Shown here piece by piece: positions 44,035-51,306 of a stretch of DNA of 64,000 nt. A program made the translations under genes and the position numbers. The number at the start of each line of letters is the position of its first letter. The stretch's first letter is position 1. Origin of the DNA: Microbacterium sp. (lineage in GTDB: Bacteria; Actinomycetota; Actinomycetes; Actinomycetales; Microbacteriaceae); contig JAITLM010000093.1 of NCBI GenBank assembly GCA_031277885.1, positions 1 to 64,000 on the forward strand. The letters run 5' to 3'. Under the pieces are notes generated by a model. That model was not told the DNA's origin. It made no database searches and was given only the letters and a program-made list of their open reading frames with translations.

Positions 44035-44052
44035 GCTTTCCTACAGGAAAGT
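44035..44052. promoter_or_regulatory. Palindromic operator 2 of the membrane-protein operon
   Basis: GCTTTCCTACAGGAAAGT repeats operator 1 with changes only in the centre and last base. Both carry the CTTTCCT-N2-AGGAAAG core. Confidence 0.75.
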
Positions 44053-44095
44053 CACTCCGGGATCAATGCCCCGAGACGGGCTGGATCCGACGACG

Positions 44096-44163
44096 GCACG
44101 GGATCCTGCCGAGCGGACGGGCTCTTGACGCGATCGGGCCGTACGCTCGGCAGGATCCCGTGC
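44096..44163. repeat. Long perfect inverted repeat (20-bp arms)
   Basis: GCACGGGATCCTGCCGAGCG (44096-44115) and its exact complement (44144-44163) flank a 28-base centre whose ends (ACGG/CCGT) can pair further. It lies between the rpsO terminator and the operator pair of the next operon. The 291-base space 43986-44276 holds only these elements and no gene. It could be a second terminator, a REP or MITE remnant, or an unknown structured RNA. Confidence 0.65.
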
Positions 44164-44210
44164 ACTCGACGCCTGCGGGCGCGAACTCCGCGCGACGCCC
44201 GGACAAAGGT

Positions 44211-44243
44211 CGAGGCCCGCCCCACACCGTGGGACGGGCCTCG
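44211..44243 (-). terminator. Terminator of rpsO
   Basis: CGAGGCCCGCCCCAC and GTGGGACGGGCCTCG pair with one mismatch around a short loop (ACC region), about 33 bases after the rpsO stop. Confidence 0.8.
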
Positions 44244-44276
44244 CAAGAACGTTTTGCGCGATTGAACGCTGGCTGC

Positions 44277-44546
44277 TTAGCGGCGGAGCCCGAGACGCTC
44301 GATCAGCGAGCGGTAGCGCTCGATGTCGACGTCCTGGAGGTAGCCGAGCAGACGACGGCGCTGACCGACGAGCAGGAACAGGCCACGACGCGAGTGGTGG
44401 TCGTGCTTGTGCTCCTTGAGGTGCTCGGTGAGGTCCTTGATGCGCTGCGTCAGCATTGCAACCTGCACCTCGGGGGATCCGGTGTCACCGGGGTGCGTCG
44501 CGTACTCTTCGATGATCGCCTTCTTGACGTCTGCATCCAGTGCCAT
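44277..44546 (-). CDS. rpsO: 30S ribosomal protein S15
   Basis: An 89-residue primary 16S rRNA-binding protein of the small subunit. [17 protein letters not shown] and [25 protein letters not shown] are the universal S15 signatures. GAGGAAGGGGATC precedes the ATG at 44546. In most bacteria it is followed by pnp; here pnp lies about 29 kb away on the same strand, and each has its own promoter and terminator. Confidence 0.98.
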   Translation of the reverse strand: MALDADVKKAIIEEYATHPGDTGSPEVQVAMLTQRIKDLTEHLKEHKHDHHSRRGLFLLVGQRRRLLGYLQDVDIERYRSLIERLGLRR

Positions 44547-44635
44547 AGGTGATCCCCTTCCTCTTTGCTGCGCGGTGCCCGACGCCGAATGCGTGGGCTC
44601 TCTTTATCCGCGGCCGATCGAACGGCAACCGCACA

Positions 44636-44641
44636 AGTCTA
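44636..44641 (-). promoter_or_regulatory. Putative -10 element of rpsO
   Basis: On the minus strand the context is GCTGATAGACTTG with TAGACT about 90 bases before the rpsO start. The block matches that in front of pnp (GCTGATAGGATCG). The leader of about 80 bases could carry S15 autoregulation, but no clear fold was identified. Confidence 0.45.
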
Positions 44642-44708
44642 TCAGCACCCGAGCGTGCCCCGCGCCGGACCGGATCCCCGCCCCTCGAAGCGCGGCTACG
44701 CTCGACGG

Positions 44709-45995
44709 GTGAGTCATCTGATCGACCTGAGCCCGTTCCGGCAGAGCCCGGCATTCGCCCGGATGTGGATCGGATCCACCCTCAGCGGCATCGGCGGGCA
44801 GCTCACGGTCGTGACCGTCATGCTGCACGTGTTCGCGCTCACGCAGAGCACCTTCGCCGTCTCCATGATCGCCGTCGCGGGGCTCGTGCCGATGATCCTG
44901 GCCGGACTGTACGGCGGGATGCTCGCCGACGCCTTCGACCGCCGGCGGGTCGCGCTCATCGCCGCCGTCATCACGTTCGCCGCGACGGCGCTGCTCGCGA
45001 CCCTGACCTGGACCCACGCGGAGACCATCTGGTGGCTCTACGCGCTGAGCATGATCATCGCCGCGGCGAACTCGGTCGGGATGGCCACGCGCACCGCGAT
45101 CATCCCCCGGCTGCTCTCCCGCGACATGCTCGCCCCCGCTTCGGCCCTGAACGGCGTGGCCTTCGGGATGACGGTCATGGCGGGCCCCGCTCTGGCCGGT
45201 CTCCTCGTCGCTCTCACGGGCTACGGCTGGACGTACACGATCGACGTGATCCTGATGTTGTCGATGTTCCTCGGGCTGTGGACGCTGCCGAAGCTGCTGC
45301 CCGAGGGCGAGATCGTGCGCCCCGGTCTTGCCTCCCTCGTCGACGGATGGCGCTTCCTGCGTCGCGCCGGCAACATCCGGATGCAGTACATCCTCGACAT
45401 CTGCGCCATGACCTTCGGTCAGCCCCTCGCGCTCTTCCCCGCCCTCGGCACCGTGATCCTGGGCGGCGGCGCCGTCACGACGGGCCTGCTGACGGCGGCC
45501 GTCGCGGTCGGGACCTTCCTGTCGAGCCTGTTCTCGGGGCGCATCGTGCACTACCGCTGGCACGGCCGCGGCATCGCCCGCGCCGTGCAGGCCTATGGCA
45601 CGACGATCGCGCTGTTCGGCGTGGTCCTGCTCGTGGGGGCGATGCTCCCCTCCGCACACGCCACGGCATCCTCGCCGAACGTGCTGCTGATCGCGCTGGC
45701 CTGCGTCGCCCTGGCGTTCTCCGGCGCGGCGGACAACGTCAGCTCGATCTACCGCAACACGATGATGCAGGCCGCGGTCCCCGACACGATGCGCGGGCGC
45801 CTGCAGGGCGTGTTCATCATCGTGGTCGCGGGCGGACCTCGTCTCGGCGCCCTCTACGCCGGCGCGCTGGCCTCCCTCACCGCCCTCTGGTTCCCGCCGC
45901 TCCTGGGCGGGCTGCTGGTGATCGGCCTCGTGGCGGTCTTCGTGCGGCTCAGCCCGCGATTCCGGGCGTACGACGCCGCGGATCCGCAGCCCTGA
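44709..45995 (+). CDS. MFS transporter (MFS_3-like exporter)
   Basis: A 428-residue twelve-helix carrier. SPAFARMWIGSTLSGIGGQLTVVTV and YGGMLADAFDRRRVALI (motif A: G-x3-D-x2-R-R-x-V) define the enterobactin-exporter-like MFS_3 group, whose members export siderophores or drugs. PDTMRGRLQGVFIIVVAGGPRLG is the conserved loop of the second half. GTG start with TACGCT 6 bases upstream (leaderless). No partner gene indicates its substrate. Confidence 0.88.
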   Translation: MSHLIDLSPFRQSPAFARMWIGSTLSGIGGQLTVVTVMLHVFALTQSTFAVSMIAVAGLVPMILAGLYGGMLADAFDRRRVALIAAVITFAATALLATLTWTHAETIWWLYALSMIIAAANSVGMATRTAIIPRLLSRDMLAPASALNGVAFGMTVMAGPALAGLLVALTGYGWTYTIDVILMLSMFLGLWTLPKLLPEGEIVRPGLASLVDGWRFLRRAGNIRMQYILDICAMTFGQPLALFPALGTVILGGGAVTTGLLTAAVAVGTFLSSLFSGRIVHYRWHGRGIARAVQAYGTTIALFGVVLLVGAMLPSAHATASSPNVLLIALACVALAFSGAADNVSSIYRNTMMQAAVPDTMRGRLQGVFIIVVAGGPRLGALYAGALASLTALWFPPLLGGLLVIGLVAVFVRLSPRFRAYDAADPQP

Positions 45996-46028
45996 CGCGC
46001 TGTCCAGGACCGCGGATCCGGGCGGACG

Positions 46029-46523
46029 TCAGCGCTGCCCCGCGGGCTGACGGATCGCGACGTTGATCCGGTTCCACACATTGATCGCGCTGATCGCGAG
46101 GATCAGGGCGGACAGCTGGCGCCGATCGAACTGCGCCGACACCTCGTCCCAGAGCACGTCGGACACGGGATCCGGACGGTCCGCGATGCGGGTGAGCGCC
46201 TCCGTGAGCGCGAGCGCCGCCCGCTCCCGCGCGGTGAAGAACGGAGCCTCGCGCCAGGCCGCGACGCCGAACACCCGTTCGTCGCCCGCCCCGTCCGCGC
46301 GCATCTCCTTCGAGTGCTCGATCGTGCACCAGCTGCAGCCGTTGATCTGACTGGCCCGCAGGTGGACCAGGTGCAGCAGCTCCTGCGGCAGATCGGTCGA
46401 GGCCGCCACGCCGCTCAGCGCGGAGAGCGCGTCGAAGCCACCCTCCAGCAGGAACGCGGGGTGCGGCATGCGCGCCTTGATCGCGACGGCGGCCGTGGTG
46501 TCGATGGTCTGGTCGATGGTCAT
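46029..46523 (-). CDS. Carboxymuconolactone decarboxylase/AhpD family protein
   Basis: A 164-residue AhpD-fold protein. The redox motif C63-S-W-C66 with H70 (GCSWCTIEHSKEM) is that of alkylhydroperoxidases. It is divergent from an ECF sigma factor with a SnoaL-like domain, and such sigma factors are known to control adjacent CMD-family genes. A TGTCACA-N16-TGTC promoter candidate for that sigma lies on the minus strand in the 84-bp gap. It probably reduces organic peroxides or protects thiols. Confidence 0.9.
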   Translation of the reverse strand: MTIDQTIDTTAAVAIKARMPHPAFLLEGGFDALSALSGVAASTDLPQELLHLVHLRASQINGCSWCTIEHSKEMRADGAGDERVFGVAAWREAPFFTARERAALALTEALTRIADRPDPVSDVLWDEVSAQFDRRQLSALILAISAINVWNRINVAIRQPAGQR

Positions 46524-46581
46524 GTCAGACTCTTCCCGTTCTTCTCGTCAGACGCCGCCCGATCCGGACGGTCACTCTGAT

Positions 46582-46608
46582 GACACGCGGGCCGGAGGAG
46601 ATGTGACA
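46582..46608 (-). promoter_or_regulatory. Candidate ECF-sigma promoter of the AhpD-like gene
   Basis: On the minus strand TGTCACA (46608-46602) and TGTC (46585-46582) are exactly 16 bases apart. The published ECF41 promoter is TGTCACA-N16-CGTC, so the -35 is perfect and the -10 differs by one base. Transcription would start about 50 bases before the AhpD-like ATG. Confidence 0.55.
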
Positions 46609-47477
46609 TGGCGGATCAGGATTCTCTCGCCGCGCGCTTCGAGGAGCAGCGACCGCGGCTGCGCCGGCTCGCGCAGCGCATGCTCGGATCCACCGCCGAG
46701 GCCGACGACATCGTGCAGGACGTGTGGCTGCGGGCCTCCGCGGCCGGCGCGGACGACGTGCGGAACTTCGGCGGCTGGCTGACCACCATCGCCTCCCGCG
46801 CCTGCCTCAATGCGCTGCGCTCCCGCGCCTCCCGTGGCGAGATCCCGCTCGACGACGACGGAACGGGCCCGGTCATCGAGGCGGACGTGCGCGCACCGGA
46901 TCCCCTCGAGGAGGCCCAGCAGGCCGAAGCCGTCGGCGCCGCCCTCGCCGTCGTGCACGAGCACCTGTCCCCCGCCGAGCGCGTGGCGTTCGTGCTGCAC
47001 GACTCCTTCGAGGTGCCCTTCGAACAGATCGCCGATCTGCTCGAGCGCTCCCCCGATGCGGTGCGACAGCTCGCCAGCCGCGCGCGCCGGCGGGTGCGTT
47101 CGGCGGATGTGGCGGGCGCCGGAACTGCTCGCGACCGGCGCCCGATGGTGGATGCGTTCTTCGTGGCCGCCCGATCCGGCGACTTCGATCGGCTCGTGTC
47201 GCGCCTCTCCCCGGAGGTCGAACTGCGGATCGAGCAGGGATTGTCGGCGACCGTGCTCGTGCGCGGCGGCGCGGCCGTCGCGGGCCGCGCGCTCATGTTC
47301 GCGATCCCCGACGCGGTGCTCCGCCCTGTACGGGTGGACGGTCTCCCCGGCGTCGTCGTCATGGTCGGCGCGCGCGCCGTCTCGGTCATGGCCTTCGACG
47401 TCGACGGCGAGCGGATCGCGGCCATCGATGCGTTCGCGGGACCCGCCGCGATCGCCGCGCTGTCCCTGCCCCGGTGA
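46608..47477 (+). CDS. ECF sigma factor with C-terminal SnoaL-like domain (SigJ-like)
   Basis: A 289-residue sigma factor. Sigma2 (LRRLAQRMLGSTAEADDIVQDVWLRA, NFGGWLTTIASRACLNALRSR) and sigma4 (HLSPAERVAFVLHDSFEVPFEQIADLLERSPDAVRQLASRARRRV) are followed by a roughly 110-residue SnoaL-like domain. This is the ECF41/ECF56 plan, where the extra domain controls activity in place of an anti-sigma factor. The WLPEP linker motif and the DGGGK motif typical of ECF41 are not seen, so ECF56 or a related group fits better. GGAGGAG precedes the ATG. The likely target is the divergent AhpD-like gene. Confidence 0.88.
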   Translation: MADQDSLAARFEEQRPRLRRLAQRMLGSTAEADDIVQDVWLRASAAGADDVRNFGGWLTTIASRACLNALRSRASRGEIPLDDDGTGPVIEADVRAPDPLEEAQQAEAVGAALAVVHEHLSPAERVAFVLHDSFEVPFEQIADLLERSPDAVRQLASRARRRVRSADVAGAGTARDRRPMVDAFFVAARSGDFDRLVSRLSPEVELRIEQGLSATVLVRGGAAVAGRALMFAIPDAVLRPVRVDGLPGVVVMVGARAVSVMAFDVDGERIAAIDAFAGPAAIAALSLPR

Positions 47478-47538
47478 CGCCGGCGGCGGGCCGTGCCGCA
47501 CTCGCGGGAATGTCCGTGCCCCCGCGCAGACTGGCGGC

Positions 47539-48432
47539 ATGAGCACTTCCATCCGCACCACGACGCTGCCCCTCACCGGGCCCTACGACCTTCGAGAGGT
47601 CGCGCTCATGGGATTCGGCCATCGCGACGAGTCCTCCTTCGACGGCGTCATGCGGCTGGCGTTCTGCACCGACGCGCTCGATTCCCAGGTCGGCGTCGAG
47701 GTACGACAGCTCGACGGCGCGCTCGCCGTGGCCGTGCACGGGGAAGGGGATCTCGGCGCGATCGCGGAACAGGTGGCGCGCGTGATCTCCGCCGACCACG
47801 ACGGCGAAGCCTGGGCGGCGATCTGCGCGGCGGATCCGGTGCTCGCCCGCGTGCACGCGGCCGCGCCGGGCTTCCGCCCCTCGAACTTCTACAGCCCGTA
47901 CGAGGCGGCGGTGTGGGCCGTGCTGTCGGCCCGTCGCGCACGACGGCAGGGCATCGCCCTGCGCCGGCGCCTGTCCGAACAGCACGGCGCCCTGTTCGCG
48001 CTCGCAGGACGGCCCGAGGCCGCGCTGCCGCTGCCCGAGCAGCTGCTCGGGATCGAGGATCTCCCCGGTCTTCCCACCGACCGGATCCCGAGGCTGCACG
48101 CGATCGCCCGTGCAGCGCTGGACGGGCAGCTCGACGTCGGGCGGCTGGCCGCGATGACACCCGCCGAGGCCATGCTCGACGTCCAGCGCCTACCCGGCAT
48201 CGGCCCCTTCTACAGCGCGCTCATCGTCATCAGGGCCTGCGGGCTCGCCGACGTGCTTTCGACGCAGGAGGACCATACGCGCGCCGCCGTGCAGGCCCTC
48301 TACGGCCTCGATCACGCTCCCGACGACGCCGAGCTGGAGCGGATCGCCGAGGCTTGGCGCCCGTTCCGCACCTGGGCCGCGGTGTCGTTGCGCGCGGTCG
48401 GATCCCGGCTTCTCGATCAGCCGTCGCGCTGA
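47539..48432 (+). CDS. DNA-3-methyladenine glycosylase, AlkA-like
   Basis: A 297-residue base-excision glycosylase of the HhH-GPD superfamily. The helix-hairpin-helix is LPGIGPFYSALIVIRACG (218-235) and the catalytic aspartate is D245 in TQEDHTRAA, the position of D238 in AlkA. The N-terminal TATA-box-like half (LPLTGPYDLREVALMGFGHRDESSFDG) matches AlkA proteins. It removes alkylated purines from DNA. The start follows CAGACT by 6 bases, a variant of the leaderless pattern. Confidence 0.88.
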   Translation: MSTSIRTTTLPLTGPYDLREVALMGFGHRDESSFDGVMRLAFCTDALDSQVGVEVRQLDGALAVAVHGEGDLGAIAEQVARVISADHDGEAWAAICAADPVLARVHAAAPGFRPSNFYSPYEAAVWAVLSARRARRQGIALRRRLSEQHGALFALAGRPEAALPLPEQLLGIEDLPGLPTDRIPRLHAIARAALDGQLDVGRLAAMTPAEAMLDVQRLPGIGPFYSALIVIRACGLADVLSTQEDHTRAAVQALYGLDHAPDDAELERIAEAWRPFRTWAAVSLRAVGSRLLDQPSR

Positions 48433-48449
48433 CGGCCTTTCGACGACGA

Positions 48450-48483
48450 GAGGGCGGGGTCGCTGCGCGCGACACCCGCCCTC
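48450..48483. terminator. Bidirectional terminator between alkA-like and YceI genes
   Basis: GAGGGCGGG/CCCGCCCTC with an inner GTCGC/GCGAC stem and one bulged base. It lies 17 bases after one stop and 18 bases after the other on the opposite strand. Confidence 0.75.
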
Positions 48484-48500
48484 CAGGGACGATGCGTGGG

Positions 48501-49049
48501 TTACGCCTGCAGAGCGCCCTGCAGGTCGAGCGTGATCGTGACGTCCTTGCCGACGAGCACGCCACCGGTCTCCAGCGCGGCGTTCCAAGTGAGGCCGAAG
48601 TCCTCGCGGTTGATGACGGCCTTCGCGGAGGCGCCGGCCTTGTAGTTGCCGTAGGGGTCGGAGCCGAAGCCGCCGAAGTCCAGTTCGAAGGTCACCGGCT
48701 TGGTGACGCCGTGGATCGTGAGGTCGCCGTCGACGAACAGGTCGCCGCCCTCGACGCGGGCGCCGGTCGAGGCGAAGTCCATGGTCGGGTACTTCTCGAC
48801 GTCGAAGAAGTCGGCCGACATCAGGTGGCCGTTGCGGCCGGCGTCGCCGGTGTCGAGCGAGGTGACGTCGACGCTCGCCTCGACGCGCGCCTCGAGCGGG
48901 TTCTCCGGGGCGATCAGGGTCGCGCTCTTGACACCGAAGGTGCCGCGCACCTTCGAGATCATCATGTGACGGACGCTGAAGGTGACCTCGCTGTGGGCGG
49001 GGTCCAGGGTCCAGGTGCCGCTGCGGTAGCCGGGGATGTCGATGCTCAT
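48501..49049 (-). CDS. YceI family protein (lipid-binding lipocalin-like)
   Basis: A 182-residue beta-barrel protein. WTLDPAHSEVTFSVRHMMISKVRGTFG near the start and the middle block GHLMSADFFDVEKYPTMDFAST are YceI signatures. Homologues bind polyisoprenoids or amphiphilic molecules. There is no signal peptide, so it is cytoplasmic, as is common in actinobacteria. The ATG at 49049 is preceded by AGGAGCACCC on its strand. The palindrome CATTCACTTGAATG lies about 63 bases upstream and matches the one before the LLM operon. Confidence 0.92.
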   Translation of the reverse strand: MSIDIPGYRSGTWTLDPAHSEVTFSVRHMMISKVRGTFGVKSATLIAPENPLEARVEASVDVTSLDTGDAGRNGHLMSADFFDVEKYPTMDFASTGARVEGGDLFVDGDLTIHGVTKPVTFELDFGGFGSDPYGNYKAGASAKAVINREDFGLTWNAALETGGVLVGKDVTITLDLQGALQA

Positions 49050-49111
49050 GGGTGCTCCTCGTCGGAAGGTCTGCGGTCGCCGCCGATGCGGTGACATCAG
49101 GGTCCAACTTA

Positions 49112-49125
49112 CATTCACTTGAATG
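49112..49125. promoter_or_regulatory. Palindromic operator candidate in front of the YceI gene
   Basis: CATTCACTTGAATG has perfect 6-base arms around CT and shares the core ATTCACTTGAAT with the site at 26238-26251. Same repressor inferred. Confidence 0.55.
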
Positions 49126-49170
49126 CATTCCCGATTCGGCGAACTTTTTCCGAGATCCCCTCCGGCACGA

Positions 49171-49200
49171 CGAAGGCCCCGTCCGGAGACGGGGCCTTCG
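49171..49200 (-). terminator. Terminator of the FKBP gene
   Basis: CGAAGGCCCCGTC and GACGGGGCCTTCG form a perfect 13-bp stem with a CGGA tetraloop, 14 bases after the FKBP stop. Confidence 0.85.
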
Positions 49201-49213
49201 CGATGCACGATCG

Positions 49214-49582
49214 TCAGCCGACGGCGACGAGGTCGATGATGAAGATGAGGGTCTTGCCTCCGAGGAAGTGCCCGGATCCGGCGGGTCCGTAGGCGAGGTG
49301 CGGCGGGATCACCAGTTCGCGGCGTCCACCCACCTTCATGCCGGGGATGCCCTCCTGCCAGCCCTGGATCAGGCCGCGCAGCGGGAACTGGATGGTCTCC
49401 CCGCGACGCCAGGAGGAGTCGAACTCCTCGCCGGAGTCGTGCTCGACACCGGCGTAGTGCACGGTCACGGTGTCGCCGGGCTTCGCCTCGTCACCGGTTC
49501 CCTCGATGATGTCGCGGATCACGAGCTCCGTGGGGGCGGGTCCGGTGGGGGCGTCGAACTCGGGCTTGGTGCGCTCAGTCAT
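49214..49582 (-). CDS. FKBP-type peptidyl-prolyl cis-trans isomerase
   Basis: A 122-residue single-domain isomerase. VHYAGVEHDSGEEFDSSWRRG, PLRGLIQGWQEGIPGMKVGG and RRELVIPPHLAYG are the FKBP drug- and substrate-pocket motifs, with the Y/F/W/Y/F core intact. It is cytoplasmic because there is no signal peptide. GGAGG immediately precedes the ATG at 49582. It is a single-gene unit. Confidence 0.95.
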   Translation of the reverse strand: MTERTKPEFDAPTGPAPTELVIRDIIEGTGDEAKPGDTVTVHYAGVEHDSGEEFDSSWRRGETIQFPLRGLIQGWQEGIPGMKVGGRRELVIPPHLAYGPAGSGHFLGGKTLIFIIDLVAVG

Positions 49583-49693
49583 GCCTCCATCCAACCCGAC
49601 GCGGTCCGACCCGGTCAACGCGGGGCACTGCGCCGACGGCGAACAGCCTCCGCGGCGGCGGCCGGGGAGACGAAGTTGCGCCGCGCTCGATCC

Positions 49694-49790
49694 TTGACAT
49701 CACCGCGCGACGGGTGCAACCTGTTTTCAGATCAACTCAGCGCCCGGAGGACTTGCAGGCATCGCCGCAGCACCGGGCGCTGAGTCTTGT
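49694..49790 (+). ncRNA. Candidate small RNA or orphan hairpin with promoter-like upstream sequence
   Basis: TTGACA (49694-49699) is followed after 17 bases by CAACCT, a poor -10. Downstream, ACTCAGCGCCCGG (49735-49747) and CCGGGCGCTGAGT (49773-49785) form a perfect 13-bp stem with a 25-base loop, then CTTGT. No reading frame fits it. It lies in the 257-base space between the PrsW-like gene end and the FKBP start. It could be a short structured RNA or the terminator of the PrsW gene read from the other strand. Confidence 0.35.
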
Positions 49791-49839
49791 GGTGCGAAGG
49801 TTCAGGGCCGCGACGCGGTGCGCGTCGAGACCTCCGGCC

Positions 49840-51246
49840 TCAGATCGAGAGCAGCTCGTCGCGCGCCGCGTGGGTGCGCTGCAGCAGGACCTGCTCGTCC
49901 TGCGTCGCGAGCGGATCCCGTCCGGTGATGATGCGCTGGCGCACGGATGCGAGCGTCGTCGCGTCCTTGATGAACCGGCGCATGATCGGGCGGCGGTCGC
50001 CGCGCAGCCCCGATGCCCAGCGCAGGCCGACGCGGCGCCCCGCGGGAGTCGCGAGCATCGACACCTCCTGCGGTGTGAACCAGCCGGCCGTCGCGTAGTC
50101 GCTGAGCCTGGCGTAGGTGAGCCGGGCCTCCTCCTTGCGCAACAGGATGATGACCACGATGAAGCCGACGAACAGCGGCACCTGCAGCACGATGTACAGC
50201 ACGAAGAAGTTGCCGATCATCGAGGATCCGTTCCACAGCGCGTGCAGCGCCATCGCGCCGAGGAGTCCCACCGCGCCGAAGCCCAGCGCACGGGCTGCGG
50301 AGGCGCCGCGACGCGCCGCGAGCCCGATCGCGAAGCCGGTCACGGAGGTGAACATCGCGTGGGCGAAGGGCGACATGAGCCCGCGCAGCACGAACGTGAC
50401 GGTCAGATCGGGCGCCCCGCCCTCGATGAGACTGACCGCGAAGTACTGGATGTTCTCGGTGAAGGCGAAGCCCGCGCCGACCAGCGCGCCGTAGACGACG
50501 CCGTCGATCGGGCCGTCGAAGCTGCGACGCGCCATCAGGAAGATCAGGAAGACCCCGAGGCCCTTGGCCGTCTCCTCGACCAGGGGCGCCTGGAGCACGG
50601 CGGTCAGATCGTCGTTGCGCTGCCCGAGCAGCAGCGTCAGCAGCAGGTCGACCACGAGCGCGAGCCCGACGGATGCGATCGCGCCCCACGCGATCGCGAA
50701 GGCGACCAGGGACTTCGGCTCCGGCTCCCAGCGGTCGATGAAGAAGACGCCGAAGAACACGATCGTCAGGGGGACCAGCGCGAGCACCATGCCGATCATG
50801 GACGCGGCGGGTCCGAGCGCCCACACGAAGTAGGCGATGAGGCCGAGCAGCACGAATCCGAGCGCGCCGAACGCCCACACCGAGGCGTGCCGTCCCTTCG
50901 CAGAAGGAACGGGCAGGGCCGGCACCGCCTGCACGGGGGCAGGAGGCGTGTACGCGTCATAGGCGACGGCGCCGTGGTGCTCGGGACGCTGCGCGAGCAC
51001 CGAGCCGTAGACCGGCGCGATCGGCGTCGAGGCCGTCTGCGGGTAGCTCTGCGGCTGGACGTACTGCGGCTGCTGTGCGTACTGGGGCTGTGCGTACTGG
51101 GGCTGCCCGTATTGGGGCTGCGGGTACTGGGCCTGCCCGTACGAAGGCTGCGCGGCCGCGGGCGGCTGATACGGAGACGGCGCGGGATGCGGCGCGCGAG
51201 AGGCCGGGCGCTGCTCGGCGGGATCGCCGTGTCCTCCAAAGCTCAT
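49840..51246 (-). CDS. PrsW family intramembrane metalloprotease
   Basis: A 468-residue membrane protein. The first 100 residues are a low-complexity tail of Pro/Gln/Tyr repeats (units like PQYGQ, PQYAQ). About eight membrane segments follow, with the PrsW motifs APLVEETAKGLGVF (E-E), FAFTENIQYF and the histidine motifs MSPFAHAMFTS and ALHALWNGSS. PrsW in Bacillus cleaves an anti-sigma factor; here the substrate is unknown. The ATG at 51246 has TAGGCT 6 bases before it (leaderless); a TTG two codons earlier is the alternative. Confidence 0.87.
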   Translation of the reverse strand: MSFGGHGDPAEQRPASRAPHPAPSPYQPPAAAQPSYGQAQYPQPQYGQPQYAQPQYAQQPQYVQPQSYPQTASTPIAPVYGSVLAQRPEHHGAVAYDAYTPPAPVQAVPALPVPSAKGRHASVWAFGALGFVLLGLIAYFVWALGPAASMIGMVLALVPLTIVFFGVFFIDRWEPEPKSLVAFAIAWGAIASVGLALVVDLLLTLLLGQRNDDLTAVLQAPLVEETAKGLGVFLIFLMARRSFDGPIDGVVYGALVGAGFAFTENIQYFAVSLIEGGAPDLTVTFVLRGLMSPFAHAMFTSVTGFAIGLAARRGASAARALGFGAVGLLGAMALHALWNGSSMIGNFFVLYIVLQVPLFVGFIVVIILLRKEEARLTYARLSDYATAGWFTPQEVSMLATPAGRRVGLRWASGLRGDRRPIMRRFIKDATTLASVRQRIITGRDPLATQDEQVLLQRTHAARDELLSI

Positions 51247-51306
51247 GCCCAAAGCCTAGAGGCTGTCCGCGGCTGGGCAGCAGGTGCGCCCGGTAGCGTG
51301 GTAGGC

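Noticed and set aside
44096..44163. Terminal inverted repeats of an insertion sequence
   Set aside because: Only 28 bases lie between the arms and no transposase gene is near.
49730..49810. tRNA-like segment (GGTTCAGGGCC resembles a T-arm)
   Set aside because: No acceptor stem, D-arm or anticodon arm could be fitted at the right distances; a simple hairpin explains the pairing.
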